In this document: positions 34,033-46,168 of the stretch, one piece after another
Layout: each line of letters starts with the position of its first letter
How positions within the stretch are numbered: the stretch's first letter is position 1
Source: Cenococcum geophilum 1.58
Lineage: Eukaryota > Ascomycota > Dothideomycetes > Gloniales > Gloniaceae
Length of the DNA: 64,000 bases
Reading direction: 5' to 3'
Assembly (NCBI GenBank): GCA_001692895.1
Contig: KV748281.1
Coordinates: 184,847 to 248,846 of the forward strand
Program-made: the position numbers and the translations under genes
The notes under the pieces: generated by a model
Seen by the model: only the letters and a program-made list of their open reading frames with translations
Databases searched by the model: none
What the model was told of the DNA's origin: nothing

Positions 34033-36700
34033 TTTAGTTAGGACGTAGTAGCGCTCTTTTATAAGTTGGTATATTATTATAAGGATGTTCTTATAGGTAC
34101 GGCCGTATCGTTTATAGGGTGGTAGGTTAATAATGAAATCTATAGTAATATCTACCCATTGTTATATAGGTACTAGTGGAGGGTGCAGTAGTCCTTAGTA
34201 CTTTATATTAAAGGCCTTAGCGCACTTACAACCGTAGCAGGCGCCTATAAAGCGTTTAACTAAGTCTATCATTTTTAGCTAGAAGTAGTATTAGCTAAGA
34301 AGCTTATAAGTTCCTTTTTTACCTAGGTAGCCGCTTAATCGGAGGTTATAGGCCATTTAGATTAGTTGCCGTTATAAATTTTCTAAGTTAGGGATAAATA
34401 GGCGGCCTCTATAATAGAGCCTGTTCTCTTTTACTTTTAAGGCTGCTATATTAATCTAGCCTAAGCTTTAAAGGTTAGTAGGTAGCGTATAGGCGCTAGC
34501 GGTCTTTATAGTAATAAGTTAATACAGTAATAGGTTAATAGAGGCGTTATATACTGTAGTAATAAGCTCATTAATTTTAGGAGGTAACTTTAGTTCTATA
34601 GTATAAAGCTAGGGTATAGTTAGCTCTATTATAGGTAGTATGCCTAAGGCCAAATTTTATACTTTTAGAATCGTCTGTTATTAGAACTAATTATAGGGGT
34701 TATCTTTAGACTAAGGAAGGTCTTATAAGCGGCGTATTAGGCTATTAGGTTTAGTACCTTATACTCCTAGTCTATATATAATTTTAAAGTTAAAACTAAA
34801 NAGGAACTCGTTNTAATNTNCTTAGCGTTANTTTAGCNNCTTTATAGTTATAAAGTACTTAAGGTTATAATAGTCCGTAAGGACTTTAGTTAGCTAGTTA
34901 GGCTCTAATAAGAAGAGTTCTAGTTAGAATTCTTTAAACGCTTATATAATTATAAGGAGTTCTTTATTATAGATCTTATAGTTATACTCTTATAGTATAA
35001 GCTTAGATAAGTAGAATATGACTAGGTAAAGGAGACCGTTATTACCCATCTAGGAGAGGACGCCTATGTTAACATAGTCTAAGGAGTTGGTTTTAAGGTA
35101 GAGTTATCGTCCTAGTATAAAGTGAGCTAGGATAGGTGCTTTAGTAAAGGCATTTTTAAGGTCTTAGAACGCCTTTTTGTATTTAGGCGTCTAAGTAAAG
35201 CGTAGGTATGTTTTCCTTCCTTTTATAAAAAGGCCCTTCGTTTATATTATTGCTGTAAGTAGTACTACTACGCCTAAAAAGTTGTATATAAATTTCTAAT
35301 AGAAGTTAGCGAAATTAAGGAAGGCTTATACGTCCTTAATGTAGTTAGGGGCTTGCTATTTAGTAATTATACGTACCTTTTTAGGGTCTATACGGACCCT
35401 TAGTAATAATAATTAGTTTAAGGTATTATACTTCTATAACTAAGAATTTATATTTCTTTAAATTAATATAAAGTCCTGCGTCCCTAAGGCGCTATAGGAC
35501 CTTTTAAACGTATTTAGTATGCTTAAAGGGGTTATCGCTATAAATAAGTATATTATCTAGGTACGTAGAGTAGAAGTCATTAAGGTAGTTCTATAAGGCG
35601 TTATTAATATAGCTTTAGAAGGTGCCTGGGCCATTATATACGCTAAAGGGTATAATAGTATATTTAAATTGGCTAAAGCGCAATATAAATATAGTTTTCT
35701 ATTTATTACCTTCCTATATTTAAAGATAGTTAAAGGCAGCAATAATATTAAGCTGAGTATAGATTTTAGCTTAACTAAGCCGCTTAAGGGTCTCACGTAT
35801 AAGTGGTACTAGGTATTAGTTTTTAATTATAATAGCGTTAAGTCCTCTATAGTTAACGTAGAATTAAATACCTCCTTTTAGCTTCTTAGCGAGAAAAATA
35901 GGGGTGGCTACTAGTAACATGCTAGGACGAATAAATCCTTTATTAAGGTGCTTGTTAATATACTTTTTTATAACTAGAAGNTNATCTTTTAATATTAGNT
36001 AGGGTCTCTTATAAGGTAGCATTTTTCCTTATTTAATNTTAATNGTATAGTTATTAGGTTAATATAGGGGGAGTATATCTACGCTCTTTTNTAAGNATAT
36101 ATNNGTAAAGTTATAGTACNTCTTANNGAGGAGCTTNCGGAGTTCTTTNTTAGTAAGTCCTTTTTTAAGCTTTATAAACTTCTTAAAGTCTAAAGATAAA
36201 AGTCCGTAGAGTTCCGTAAGGGCGTTATCTTCTAAAAAGTTAACTATATCTATCCTATTACTATAGAGGANNTAGTNCTATTNTTTATTAAGCTTATATA
36301 GTTATAATTAGGAAGCTATAGTAACGGTCTAGCCTTTCTTATATACTATACGGTAGAAGGCTAGGGCACTTATATAGTAGTAGTTAGTTATAGGTAGGGT
36401 AATAAGGGGTTTCTTAGGTTAATATCCTAGGGAGTAAATAGAGGCGGCTAGGCCATGCCCTAGGTAAGTCTCTCTACAGTATTTAGAGTTAAAGGTTACT
36501 TTTCTCTTCTTCTAGTTAATAGCGGGGTTGTATTATTTAAGCTAGTTTATTTTAAGGATAATAGGGTAGTTAGTAAGTGGTATAATATAGGCCTAGAGTT
36601 CTTCCTAGTGCCCATTTATATCTAGGTAGAGTTATACTATATAGGTAATCTTCTATATAGTATAATTATTATTAGCAAGTTATAGTGCGCGGGCTTTAGT
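34033..36700 (-). pseudogene. pol: Element 3 protease, RT, RNase H and integrase 5' part
   Basis: Minus-strand polyprotein. The RT catalytic box at 35552-35563 reads YLDN (second Asp lost), in the context NDFYSTYLDNILIYSDNPFK. The RT fingers lie upstream around 35850-36000, RNase H around 34700-35000, and the integrase zinc region around 34100-34450. The frame continues at 25717 across the element 2 insertion. Clusters of N interrupt two parts. The 79-codon open frame at 35557-35796 is only partly in the true frame. Confidence 0.8.
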
Positions 36701-36879
36701 AAGGGGTAAGGTAAATAGGTTATAAGTACACATAAATTAAGTATCTATAAATTTATTAGTAGCTCCGCAATTAATTATAGAATAGCTTTTATATTATTTT
36801 TTAGTAGTAGTTCCTATTATAGGTAAAACTATCTATTTCCGTCTATTTATATTTATAGAGTTATCTATTAAGCAAGCCA

Positions 36880-38600
36880 ATATATAGATCCTTCCGTTAT
36901 TAAGGCGTCCTAACCCGTAACTTAGGGCTAGGACTTAGCGTTTTCCATTTCCATATCTAACTCTACTACTATTACTACGTCTTTATCTTATATAGTAGTG
37001 GCGTATAGTAACATATTTGGTATTTAGGGTATTAGGTTAAGTATTAGGCGGCGGCTACTAAACCTAGCTATTAGGCAGTTTAGGTTATCGCGATAATAGC
37101 CTTCTTAACGGCATCTATAGTAGCGTCCTAGTTTCTAGAGTAGCTTACGCTCTCTATCTAAGAGTTTTTATAGGAAGGTTAGTATAGAGAAATTAATATT
37201 AGTTCCGGTAGTACTTAAGGTAGTAGATATTAGTGGCTTAGTATATATAGGTTTGGTAGGCCCAGAGGGCTTTTATAAAAAGGTCTTTAGGTAAGGGTTA
37301 GTAATAGCAATTTAATTTAGTCGTTATTTAATCTTTTATAAAGCTGCTACTATATTATAAACATTATTATAGTTATAGCTGGCGGCTGCGTAACTAAGGC
37401 AATAAGTAACTTTTTTAAGGAGGTCCTTTTAGTCTTTAGTATCATCTTAGGTGAGGGCTCCGGTATATTCCTAAAATTTAATATAAAATTCGTTAAATAA
37501 TTTAGTAGGGCTTATCTTTAGGGTACGTAGTTTAGCTTAGTTGGTGGCTAGTAGGTTATAGTCGCGGTATATTAAGTTAAGATTATTAAGGACTTTTTAG
37601 TAGGACTGCTACTTCTAGGGGCTACTAGTCTCCTATTAGGCGAAGAGTCTATTAAATAGTATACCCTTTATTCGCCCGATAATATAGCTAATCTTAATAT
37701 CTTTTATAGGAAAAAGGTAGGCGCTTTAAGTTAGTTTCTTGCGGATTTATATCTTCTAGTAGCTATATTTTTTGCAGTCTCCCTAAAAGACTAGGGGATT
37801 AGAGTAGCGTATATTAGACTTTATAGTGGCAGTTTAGGTCTAATTATTATGGCTTTTATTATTGCTGCTTTAGTAGGGGTTTCTATTAGGTAAAGCTACT
37901 TAGCGCTAGCCCTCCGTTAAGCGTTAAGTAGGTAAAGTTGCTAGGGGCATAGAGACTTAGGTGGCGTTATATATAGTAAAGAGGTATTTAGTATTATTAC
38001 AAATGTACTTATTAAGCTAAGATTATAGGTATTTAATTATGCCTTCTCTTTTAGTGGCTGTAGTAATTAGTGCAATCTTAGCCTTCTTTAACTATTAGAC
38101 GTTGCGTTTAGACACGCAGAGGTCGTCTTTAGTTTCTTAACGTATATTATTAGTAAGCGCCTTACAAGCTTATAGGTCTTAGATAATATCGCGATCTTAA
38201 GTAGTACGCATCTCGGCTTATATAAGCTTTAGGTGGTAGTTCTATAAAAGGCGGTAGTATTTATTAGGGTCTTGTGCTACCATTTTTATAAACATCTCGG
38301 CGTCTTATATTTTAATTTTAATAGGTAGTAGCCCTTCTATTTGCTTATCCGTAGTTATATAGTTAATAAAAAATAAGATATTATTAGTATCCGTCTCCTT
38401 AGGGGTTAAGGCTAGGGCTAATAAATTAAATTCTCCTAGGATTGATTGGCGTTGTAGGTTAAGTATAGGTATTGGATTATTCTTTAGGTTTAATATAGTA
38501 GCTAGTAAGGGATATTGTCTTACTATTGTAGGTTCCTTAGAAGTATAAAGTGAGGTAATTTATAAATACGCTGCTTTTAGCAGCGCCTGCAGTATTATAG
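36880..38600 (-). pseudogene. gag: Element 3 gag with zinc knuckle
   Basis: The minus strand reads as a gag-type protein with RIP stops. Near 37085-37130 the codons give Y-Y-R-C-R-(stop)-E-G-Y-Y-R-D-N-L-N-C, a CCHC knuckle whose first Cys and His have become Tyr. Its position next to the 5' LTR and upstream of protease/RT fits gag. Confidence 0.75.
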
Positions 38601-38656
38601 AGATGTAAAATTGGTTGTAGGCTAAGCGTTAGTGGTAAAAAAAAGGCGCAACGTAA

Positions 38657-38849
38657 TGTTATGGGACGGGGGCAGTAGCTATAAAGCGTATATATTCGAG
38701 GAGTCTATAAGACGTTACGCGATCGATCGTAAAGGTCGAGGGCGTAAGGAGGTAATATACCTACGCGTAGCTGATATAAGCTATACGCGAGGTGTATATA
38801 AGAGCACGGGGCTCTCCTATAGAGGCCTCTGTGGTGGGGTTCCGTAATA
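38657..38849 (-). repeat. Right (5') LTR of element 3
   Basis: 'tgttatgggacgggggcagt' to '...gttccgtaata'. Same length as the left copy, with transition differences. Followed by the TSD 'taagt'. The short plus-strand frame at 38632-38847 is just LTR read-through. Confidence 0.93.
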
Positions 38850-39743
38850 TAAGTCCTCCACCTTTATATACTTGGCAGCAATAAGTTAGCCACCCTATAA
38901 CTCGCTTAGTCCTCTATAAAGAATTAAAGTTAAGGTATTAAAGTCTCTAGCGTTTTTATAGGTAACTAGGGTGTGGGTTAACTCTAAATTTTATATTAAT
39001 AAGGTAGGAATTTTAAGGATAAATATAGGATATCTCTCTTAATATTAAAAATGGGATTTTATTTTAAGAACTAGATCTAATTCTAAAGACTATATCCTAT
39101 CCCAATTTTAAGCTAAACGTACTAAATATAGCTAAAAAGGTATAGCGTTAAGCCAAGCGGTTTAATAGTCTTAGAAAAAAAGGAGCTATTTTTAATTATA
39201 GCTTAAGTTACAATTCCGGGAACGGAATTTAATTCTAAAACTAAGATCCTAATTTGGGTTTATAAAGTAGACCAATTAACTACTATAAAAAGGGCGCGAT
39301 TCTAAAAAAGGATCTAGTTCTAAGAACTGGATCCTAGTTATAGGAAATAGGTCAATTAAGCGCTATAAAATAGGGTTAGCTATATCTATATTTAGCATAT
39401 TAGGTTTAGCTCGTTTTAGGACTAGCTATATAAGTAATTATAAGTGCTTATATAACCAACCCAATAATTAACTTATTGTCGCCAGCTATACCTTACCTAG
39501 CGCCTTTTAGCATTACTATATTAGAGCCTTACTTTATTTAAGCCTTATATATTACGGAATAAACTAAAAGCCAATAACTATAATTACTAATAAATGCTAC
39601 CTGCAACTTTCTACTTTAGGTCATTATAGCTTAGCATTTAACTAAGCCCTGCGAAGCCTTAGTCTAAGCCACGTTAGGTTGGCTTAACTTTTCCACACCC
39701 AATCTTTAATCCTCGCGTTCGCTTTACCTCAGCAAGCTCAGAC
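38850..39743. other. Degraded DNA between element 3 and the Crypton palindrome
   Basis: TA-rich to about 39660, with near-repeats of 'aagaactagatctaattcta' (39067) and 'aagaactggatcctagtta' (39322) and similar pieces. From about 39690 the composition becomes normal ('ttcgctttacctcagcaagc'). No gene seen. Confidence 0.4.
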
Positions 39744-40121
39744 CAATAGTATCTCCACAGGTACATTTATATGGCTGATTCAGCGGCTAAGTCACGATTA
39801 CGCGGGCGAGGAGGTCCGTGCGTTTAGCAACTGTAGAGGTTACCCTATATCCACAGTCGATTTTTGATTGCCAGCAATACCGCGCTCTTAATACCTGTTA
39901 AATGCTATACGTAGAGCCTACTAAGCGCTTTCTACTTGCACTAGAATGGTAAAAATTGGCCATAGGTTAATAAAGATATTTATGTTTTAAGTTACGCGCC
40001 GCTATTACTAAAGTACCCTATTAAATTTATACGGCACTAAAATAAGCCCCTAGGGGGCTATAGACGAAGGTTTTAATAAAGGACCTTTTAGTATCTTATT
40101 AGAAGTTATATATATAACTAT

Positions 40122-42272
40122 TTTAAAGCTTTTCTACCTACTTAAAGCCGTTTATAAAGCTAATTTAGTGAGTACTATATTTACTCCTACCGTAGATTAA
40201 CCTACTATATAGCCGCTTCCTTACTAACCTTCTAGACCTATATAATTTGCTTAATCTCCTTAATAACCTTAAGCTGTAGGGAGTATTATTAAACCTCCTT
40301 TTACTAGCCGGCCTACTATTTACTACCCCATTTAGAATCTAGTGCTGCTATAAAAAAATTGCCTTCTAGCCCTTTAGTTTACTTACGCTAAAGGGCCTAT
40401 ATAAAGTTTACCGCGCGGCTTATATAGTATATAGGTAAAGACCTAGACTTAGGCTCTAGCTAGGACTGCGGCTCTAGCTATAGCTATAGCAGCAGCTATA
40501 GCGGTGGCGGTAGCGGCGATAGTAGTAGCGAAGCTATATAGGAAGGAGAGCCTATAGCGCTTACCTAGGCAGACGTATATCTACTAGATCCCGTAATAGA
40601 TAGAGCTAAAGGGGCTACTTCTATAGGCGGACGTAGGGGGTTAATAAACCGGCCCTAAGGCTATACCGTAGCTATAGCCGTAGCTATAGCTAAAGGGGCT
40701 TCTAGTTAAAATGTAAGGCCTCTAAATATTAGCAATTAAAGCTGCGAAGACTAAGCCTATTAGGACTTATCTAGATAGTCTAATAAGCCCTTAACCTTAC
40801 TAGCTATCTACTTATATTTAGTATATAAAGCCTTTAGTTAGTTAGTAAGGAGTAGCATAGCCTAGTAAAGAATTAACAGCTAATTTAGGCTCCCCTTTTC
40901 CTATAGGTAGGGCTCTAGATTCTATATAAAGGCCTTATATGCCTTATACTAAAAAACAGGGTAGCTTTATACTAGATAGCTTAGGAATATCTTATAGAGG
41001 GCTACTAAGTCCTATAAAATAACCTTATAGAGGTAAAAGAGAAGGTTTATAACCCTTATAGCGGTAAAATTATTAATCTAGTATAGCTATAGGCTAAAAC
41101 AGCCCTTCCATTTATCCAGTTTAGGCTATATTATTAATAGCAGTACATTAGGCGGCGTAATACCCGTACGGTAGATTTTAAAGCAGCCCATCTATAAGGG
41201 GTACCCTATTATTAACCTTATAAACTCTTATAGGAGAGAGTTTAAGTAACAGCTTACTATTTACTCTTAGTTTTACCTCCTAGCGCGCTAAATCTAGTCC
41301 TTACTAACCCCCTTTAGCTCCGCCGTCTTAGCGCTAGCGCTTTGCCTAATATACGTCTTCTTCTCTAAAAAGACACTAATGTACTAAAAGGCCTTTACGA
41401 CCTAATCTCGCTATAAGTTATATAAGAGGGCCGCCTCGCGGTCCCTACTACCCTTAATTAGGCGTATATTATACTATACTAAGCGCCTACTAAAGTCCGG
41501 AAATAGCTCTGTACTAAGATCCTAGTAATATAAGAGATAGAAAGCTAGCCTACTAAGTATATAAATAAGTGGCTTCCTATTCCGTAGGGCCCTAATAGTC
41601 TTAAGGCGGCCGTACTAGTTCTAATTACCTACGCGTATAGTAAATATTAAGGGCATATAGCGTATAGGGCCTTTACCCTTAAACTTAAAGGTAAATAGAT
41701 CTAAGATCTTGGCGGAGTGTCTATTACCGCCGTAGGTAAGTATATAATAGCCTAGTAGGATATTAATAAGCGTATAAAAGTAGCACTTTAGGGATAAGGT
41801 AGCGCCCCTAGCCTAAAGCTTACGGTAGACGCTCTAAAACTCGTCCTTAGTATAGCCGTTAAAAAGGGTATCTCTACTCTTATCAGCAAACTGCTCTTTC
41901 TTATACTACGCGTCCCTTTACTATAGCGTCTTTAGGTACTCCCTAACGCTATCCTCCCGCAAAGACGGGTGGCTATTAATTTTTATAGCTTTCTATATCT
42001 AATAGAGGTCCATTAAAGCGGTAATATAGCTATAAACTAACTACTATAAGAGCCGCGTTTCCTCTTAGGGTACGTTAATATCGGCTTTACAGCTCTTCCC
42101 TTTTAAGGGCCGGCTTATAACCTCCTTAATAAGGAAGAGAAGTAGCTTATCCTTTATAACAGTATTACTATTATAGTACTACTTTTATTTATAGAAGGCC
42201 TAAAGCCAGATAATATATCAGCTATAGGCCGCAATACTTTTAAAAGGGGGGGAGGTATTACCTTAAACTCCT
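40122..42272 (-). pseudogene. Crypton tyrosine recombinase with GCR1_C domain (left copy), degraded
   Basis: Mirror image of the right-arm gene on the minus strand. Near 41352-41372 the reading is KKTY-I-R-Q, where the family has KKTHIGR, so the active-site His has become Tyr. Further along, the same AELKGVS-type segment, PQ/KLDK-type segment and C-terminal acid-rich tail appear as in the right copy. At the N-terminal end (42272 downward) it reads FYKRKQYYNSN-like sequence after a C-run. Many TAG/TAA replace Gln and Trp. See the right copy for the domain argument. Confidence 0.8.
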
Positions 42273-42398
42273 TCTACTTTAGATTATATATTAAAGATAT
42301 ATTCTTAGGCCTTATAGTACGCGTAAGGGCAAGGACATACTATATATTAGCGTATAATTCGGCATTATTAGCAATATTAATCTCTACGTGGTTGGTTA

Positions 42399-42488
42399 GC
42401 GCTATTTTATATAGTAGGTATAATAGCAGACATGGGCTGGCTTGCGCTATTTTATATAGTAGGTATAATAGCAGACATGCTACTACAA
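42399..42488. repeat. 45-bp tandem duplication present only in the left arm
   Basis: 'gcgctattttatatagtagg' starts at 42399 and again at 42444. The right arm has a single copy near 43030-43070. Confidence 0.88.
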
Positions 42489-42725
42489 TTAAGGATTAGG
42501 TAGGGAGGACTTTTTTATATATACTTAGGGCCCTAATACCCCTAATTACCCTATAGTTAGGGTTAATTAGCGGCTTAATTAGCGGGTAGCCCTAGATACG
42601 CGAATCTCCTCAGCTTAGCGCTAGTGGCGCTATAGAGATCCTTAAATCTAACCCAGGTAGCTGGCTAAATACGTGATTTTTTAGCTAACCAAGGATTAGC
42701 CGGGCAGTCAATACTATAAAATTAA

Positions 42726-42781
42726 TTAGCGGACATACGTATATCCGCAAGCAGATATCGCTAACCTTTTTTATTAAAAAG
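42726..42781. other. Central 56-bp spacer of the inverted repeat, with its own palindrome
   Basis: The spacer holds 'gcggacatacgtatatccgc' (42729-42748), palindromic except for one C/T pair, and a second 'cgctaa' that pairs with 'ttagcg' at its left edge. It may be the remnant of the junction between the two elements. Confidence 0.75.
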
Positions 42782-45718
42782 TTAATTCTATAGTATTAAC
42801 TACCTAGCTAATCCTTAGTCAGCCGAAAAATTATATATTTAGCTAGCTACCTAGGTTAGATTTAAGGATCTCTACAGCGCTACTAGCGCTAAGCTAAGGA
42901 GATTCGCGTATCTAGGGCCACCCGCTAATTAAGCCGCTAATTAACCCCAACCATAGGGTAATTAGGGGCATTAGGGCCCTAAGTATATATAAAAAAGTCC
43001 TCCCTACTTAATCCTTAATTACGGCAGCATATCTACTATTATACCTACTATATAAGATAGCGCTAACTAACTATATAGAGATTAATATCGCTAATAATAC
43101 CGAATTACGCGCTAATATATAGTATATCCTTGCCCTTACGCGTACTACAAGGCCTAAAAATACGTCTTTAACGTATAATCTAAAGTAGAAGAAGTTTAAG
43201 GTAATACCCCCCCCCCTTTTAAAAGTATTGCGGCCTATAGCTAATGCATTATCTGGCTTTAGGCCTTCTATAAACGGAAGCAGTACTATAATAGTAATAC
43301 TATTATAAAGGATAAGCTACTTCTCTTCCTTATTAAGGAGGTTGTAAGCTAGCCCTTAAAAGGGAAGAGCTATAAAGCCGATATTAACGTACCCTAAAAG
43401 AAAACGCGGCTCTTATAGCGGTTAGTTTATAGCTATATTACCACTTTAACGGACCTCTATTAGATATAGAAAGCTATAGGAATAAATAGCTACCTATCTC
43501 TACGGGAGGATAGCATTAGGGAGTACCTAAAGACACTACAGTAGAGGGACGCGCAGCGTAAGAAAGAGCAGTTCGCTAATAAGGGTAGAGATACCCTCCT
43601 TAACGGCTATACCGAGGACGAGTTCTAAAGCGTCTGCTATAAGCTCTAGGCTAGGGGCGCTACCTTATCCCTAGAGTGCTACTTCTATACGCTTATTAAT
43701 ATCCTACTAGGCCACTATATACTTACCCGCGGTAGTAATAAACGCTCTACTAAGATCTTAGATCTATTTACCTTTAAGTTTAAGGGTAAAGGCCCTACGC
43801 GCTATATGCCCTTAATATTTACTATATATACAGGTAAGTAAAACCAGTACAGCCGCCTTAAAACTATTAGGGCCCTATAGAATAAAAAGCCGTTTATTTA
43901 TATACTTAGCGGGCTAGCTTTCTATCTCTTATACCGCTAGAATTTTAGTACGGAGCCATTTCCGGACTTTAGTAGGCGCTTAGTATGGTATAATATACGC
44001 CTAATTAAGGGCGGTAGGGACTATAAGGCGGCCCTTTTATATAACTTACAGCGAGATTAGGTTGTAAAGGCCTTTTAGTATATTAGCGTCTTCTTAAAAA
44101 AGAAGACGTATATTGGGCGGAGCGCTAGCGCTAAAACGGCGGAGCTAAAGGGGGTTAGCAAGGACCAAATTTGGCGCGCTAGGAGGTAAAACTAAGAGCA
44201 GATAATAGGCTATTACTTAAACTCTCTCCCGCAAAAGTTTATAAGATTAATAGTAGGGCACCCCTTATAAATAGGCTGCTTTAAAATCCGCCGTATGGGT
44301 ATTACGCCGCCTAACGTACTGCTATTAACAATATAGCCCAAACTAGATAAATAGAAGGGCTATTTTAGCCCGCAGCTATACTAGATTAATAACCTTACCA
44401 CTATAGGGGTTATAAACCTTCTCTTTTACCTCCGTAAGGTTATTCTATAGGACTTAATAGCCCTCTATAAGATATTCCTAAGCTATCTAATATAGAGCTA
44501 CCCTATTTTTTAATATAAGGCGTATAAGGCCTTTACGTAGGATCTAGAGCCCTACATATAGGAAGAGGGGAGCCTAAATTAGCTATTAATTCTTTACTAG
44601 GCTATACTACTCCTTACTAACTAACTAAAGGCTCTACGCGCCAAATATAAGCAGACAGCTAGCGAGGTTAAGGGCTTATTAGACTATTTAGATAAGTTCT
44701 AGTAGGCCTAGTCTTTATAGCTTTAATTACTAATATCTAAAGGCCTTATATTTTAACTAGAAGCCCCTTTAGCTATAGCTACAGCTATAGCTATAGTATA
44801 GCCTTAGGGCTAGTTTACTAACCCCCTACGTCCGCCTATAGAAGTAGCCCCTTTAGCTCTATCTATTACGGGATCTAGTAGATATACATCCGCCCAGGTA
44901 AGCGCTATAGGCTCTCCTTCCCGTATAGCTTTGCCACCGCCGCCACTACCACTACTATAGCTATAGCCGCTGCCGTAGCCGTAGCTAGAGCCGCAGTCTT
45001 AGCTAGAGCCCAGGTCTAGGTCTCCACTTATATACTATATAAGCCGCGTGGTAAACTCTATATAGGCCCTTTAGCATAAGTAGACTAAAGGGCTAAGAGG
45101 TAATCCTTTTATAGCAGCGCTAGATTCTAAATAGGGTAGTAGATAGCGGGCTAGCTAGTAAAAGGAGGTTTAATAGTACTCCCTACGGCTTAAGGTTATT
45201 AAGGAGATTAAGCGGATCGCGTAGGTCTAAAAGGTTAGTAAGGAAGCGGCTATATAGTAGGTTAATCTACGGCAGGAGCAGATATAGTACTTACTAGATT
45301 AGCTTTATAAACGGCTTTAAGCGGGTAAAAAAGCTTTAAAATAGTTATATATATGACTTCTAATAAGATACTAAGAGGTCCTTTATTAAAAAATTCGTCT
45401 ATAGCCCCCTAGGGGCTCATTTTAGTGCCATATAAGTTTAATAGGGTGCTTTAGTAATAGCGGCGCATAACTTAAAACGCGAATATCTTCATTAACCTAT
45501 AGCCAATTCTTACCATTTTAGTGCGAGTAGAAAGCGCTCAGCAGGCTCTACGTATAGCGCTTGACGGGTATTAAGAGCGCGGTGTTGCTGGCGATCAAAA
45601 ATCGACTGTGGATATGGGGTAACCTCCACAGTCGCTAAACGCACGGACCTCCTCGCCCGCGTAATCGTGACTCAGCCGCTAAATCAGCCATACAAATGTA
45701 CCTGTGGAGATACTATTG
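42782..45718 (+). mobile_element. Crypton-type element, right arm of the inverted repeat
   Basis: 2937 bp, starting 'ttaattctatagtattaact' and ending 'ctgtggagatactattg'. It is the reverse complement of 39744-42725 apart from transitions, the 45-bp unit and short indels. There are no long TIRs within one arm and no flanking 4-10 bp duplication, in keeping with tyrosine-recombinase elements, which integrate by recombination rather than by staggered cuts. Confidence 0.88.
43190..45340 (+). pseudogene. Crypton tyrosine recombinase with GCR1_C domain (right copy), degraded
   Basis: The N-terminal part reads FYKRKQYYNSNTIIKDKLLL near 43268 and EEV-type sequence. The middle reads CYFYTLINILLGHYILTRGS near 43679 and LFTFKFKGKGPTRYMPL near 43766. 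The core near 44100-44240 reads KKKTYIGRSASAKTAELKGV then SKDQIWRA and GYYLNSLPQKFIRLIVGHPL. This is the Ndc10/CBF3-domain-2 type recombinase: H-x-x-R with His mutated to Tyr, and a retained Tyr. The end near 45055-45330 reads K-G-L-R-G-N-P-F-I-A-A-L-D-S-K then GSR(stop)RA and LRLKVIKEIKRIA, the GCR1_C DNA-binding pattern. Family assignment is from memory of these motifs; stops exclude function. Confidence 0.82.
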
Positions 45719-46168
45719 ATGTTCAAAGCGGCAGTATATTTTAGGTAATATTCTAGCCTAAATAAGAAGGCGGTAATGTAAAACCTTCATAACTAGGGTC
45801 ACCTTCATAACCCCATCACATACGTTATCCCGAGTGTGGCAACAGTATCTGAGCGACGATCGTGCTTCTGTGGTGGTTCAAAGTCCACCAGCTGATTTGA
45901 GAGATGCGTGGATCCCTAATGAGGCCGTATGTCTGAGCCAAAAGCGGCTTAGCTGTTACTTATTTCCTGACGCTGTTATATGCGACTCCACTTACCTTCC
46001 CCGCACCTTATCGACATGGCTGAACCACCGCATCCGCACTCATCTCCAAAGGTTCTTCATCAACAATTACTGTCAAGTCTGTGCCCTCATCCCTATAATT
46101 TGTCCATCGTGATCTTGACGAGTGGAGAAGCCGGTATTGTGGCTTAACACACCTGCACTCCAGCGAAC
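45719..46168 (+). promoter_or_regulatory. Upstream region of the HET gene
   Basis: Composition returns to normal soon after the palindrome. A direct repeat 'accttcataac' occurs at about 45782 and 45801. An open frame at 45834-46112 has no family motif and poor codon character, so I treat the region as 5' flank and leader. No TATA box stands out. Confidence 0.4.

Larger units (their letters stand above)
24172..38849 (-). mobile_element. Element 3: Ty3/gypsy chromovirus on the minus strand, split by element 2
   Basis: 193-bp LTRs (24172-24364 and 38657-38849) carry the TSD 'taagt' at 24167-24171 and 38850-38854. Genes run right to left: gag, protease/RT/RNase H, integrase, chromodomain-like tail. 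The integrase frame is broken by element 2 at 25717/34033. Removing element 2 and one TSD copy leaves about 6.36 kb, a normal chromovirus length. All frames are RIP-degraded. Runs of N at 34801-34860 and 35980-36285 mark uncertain sequence. Confidence 0.93.
39744..42725 (-). mobile_element. Crypton-type element, left arm of a 6-kb inverted repeat
   Basis: The outer end 'caatagtatctccacaggta' mirrors the right arm's end at 45718. The inner end '...actataaaattaa' mirrors 42782. The arm is 2982 bp. It is 45 bp longer than the right arm because of one extra 45-bp unit (42399-42488). The arm encodes a degraded recombinase on the minus strand. Differences from the right arm are mostly transitions plus a few short indels, so the two copies were RIPed after pairing. 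Confidence 0.88.

Noticed and set aside
35557-35796. 79-codon minus-strand protein
   Set aside because: Lies across the RT domain of element 3 in a shifted frame.
39744-45718. Starship captain (DUF3435) recombinase
   Set aside because: Considered because of the tyrosine-recombinase character, but the AELKGVS, YLNSLP and GCR1_C-type tail fit the Ndc10/CBF3-type Crypton family better, and no large cargo region is seen.
45834-46112. 92-codon frame upstream of the HET gene
   Set aside because: No family motif; overlaps another frame on the opposite strand and lies in the probable 5' leader.
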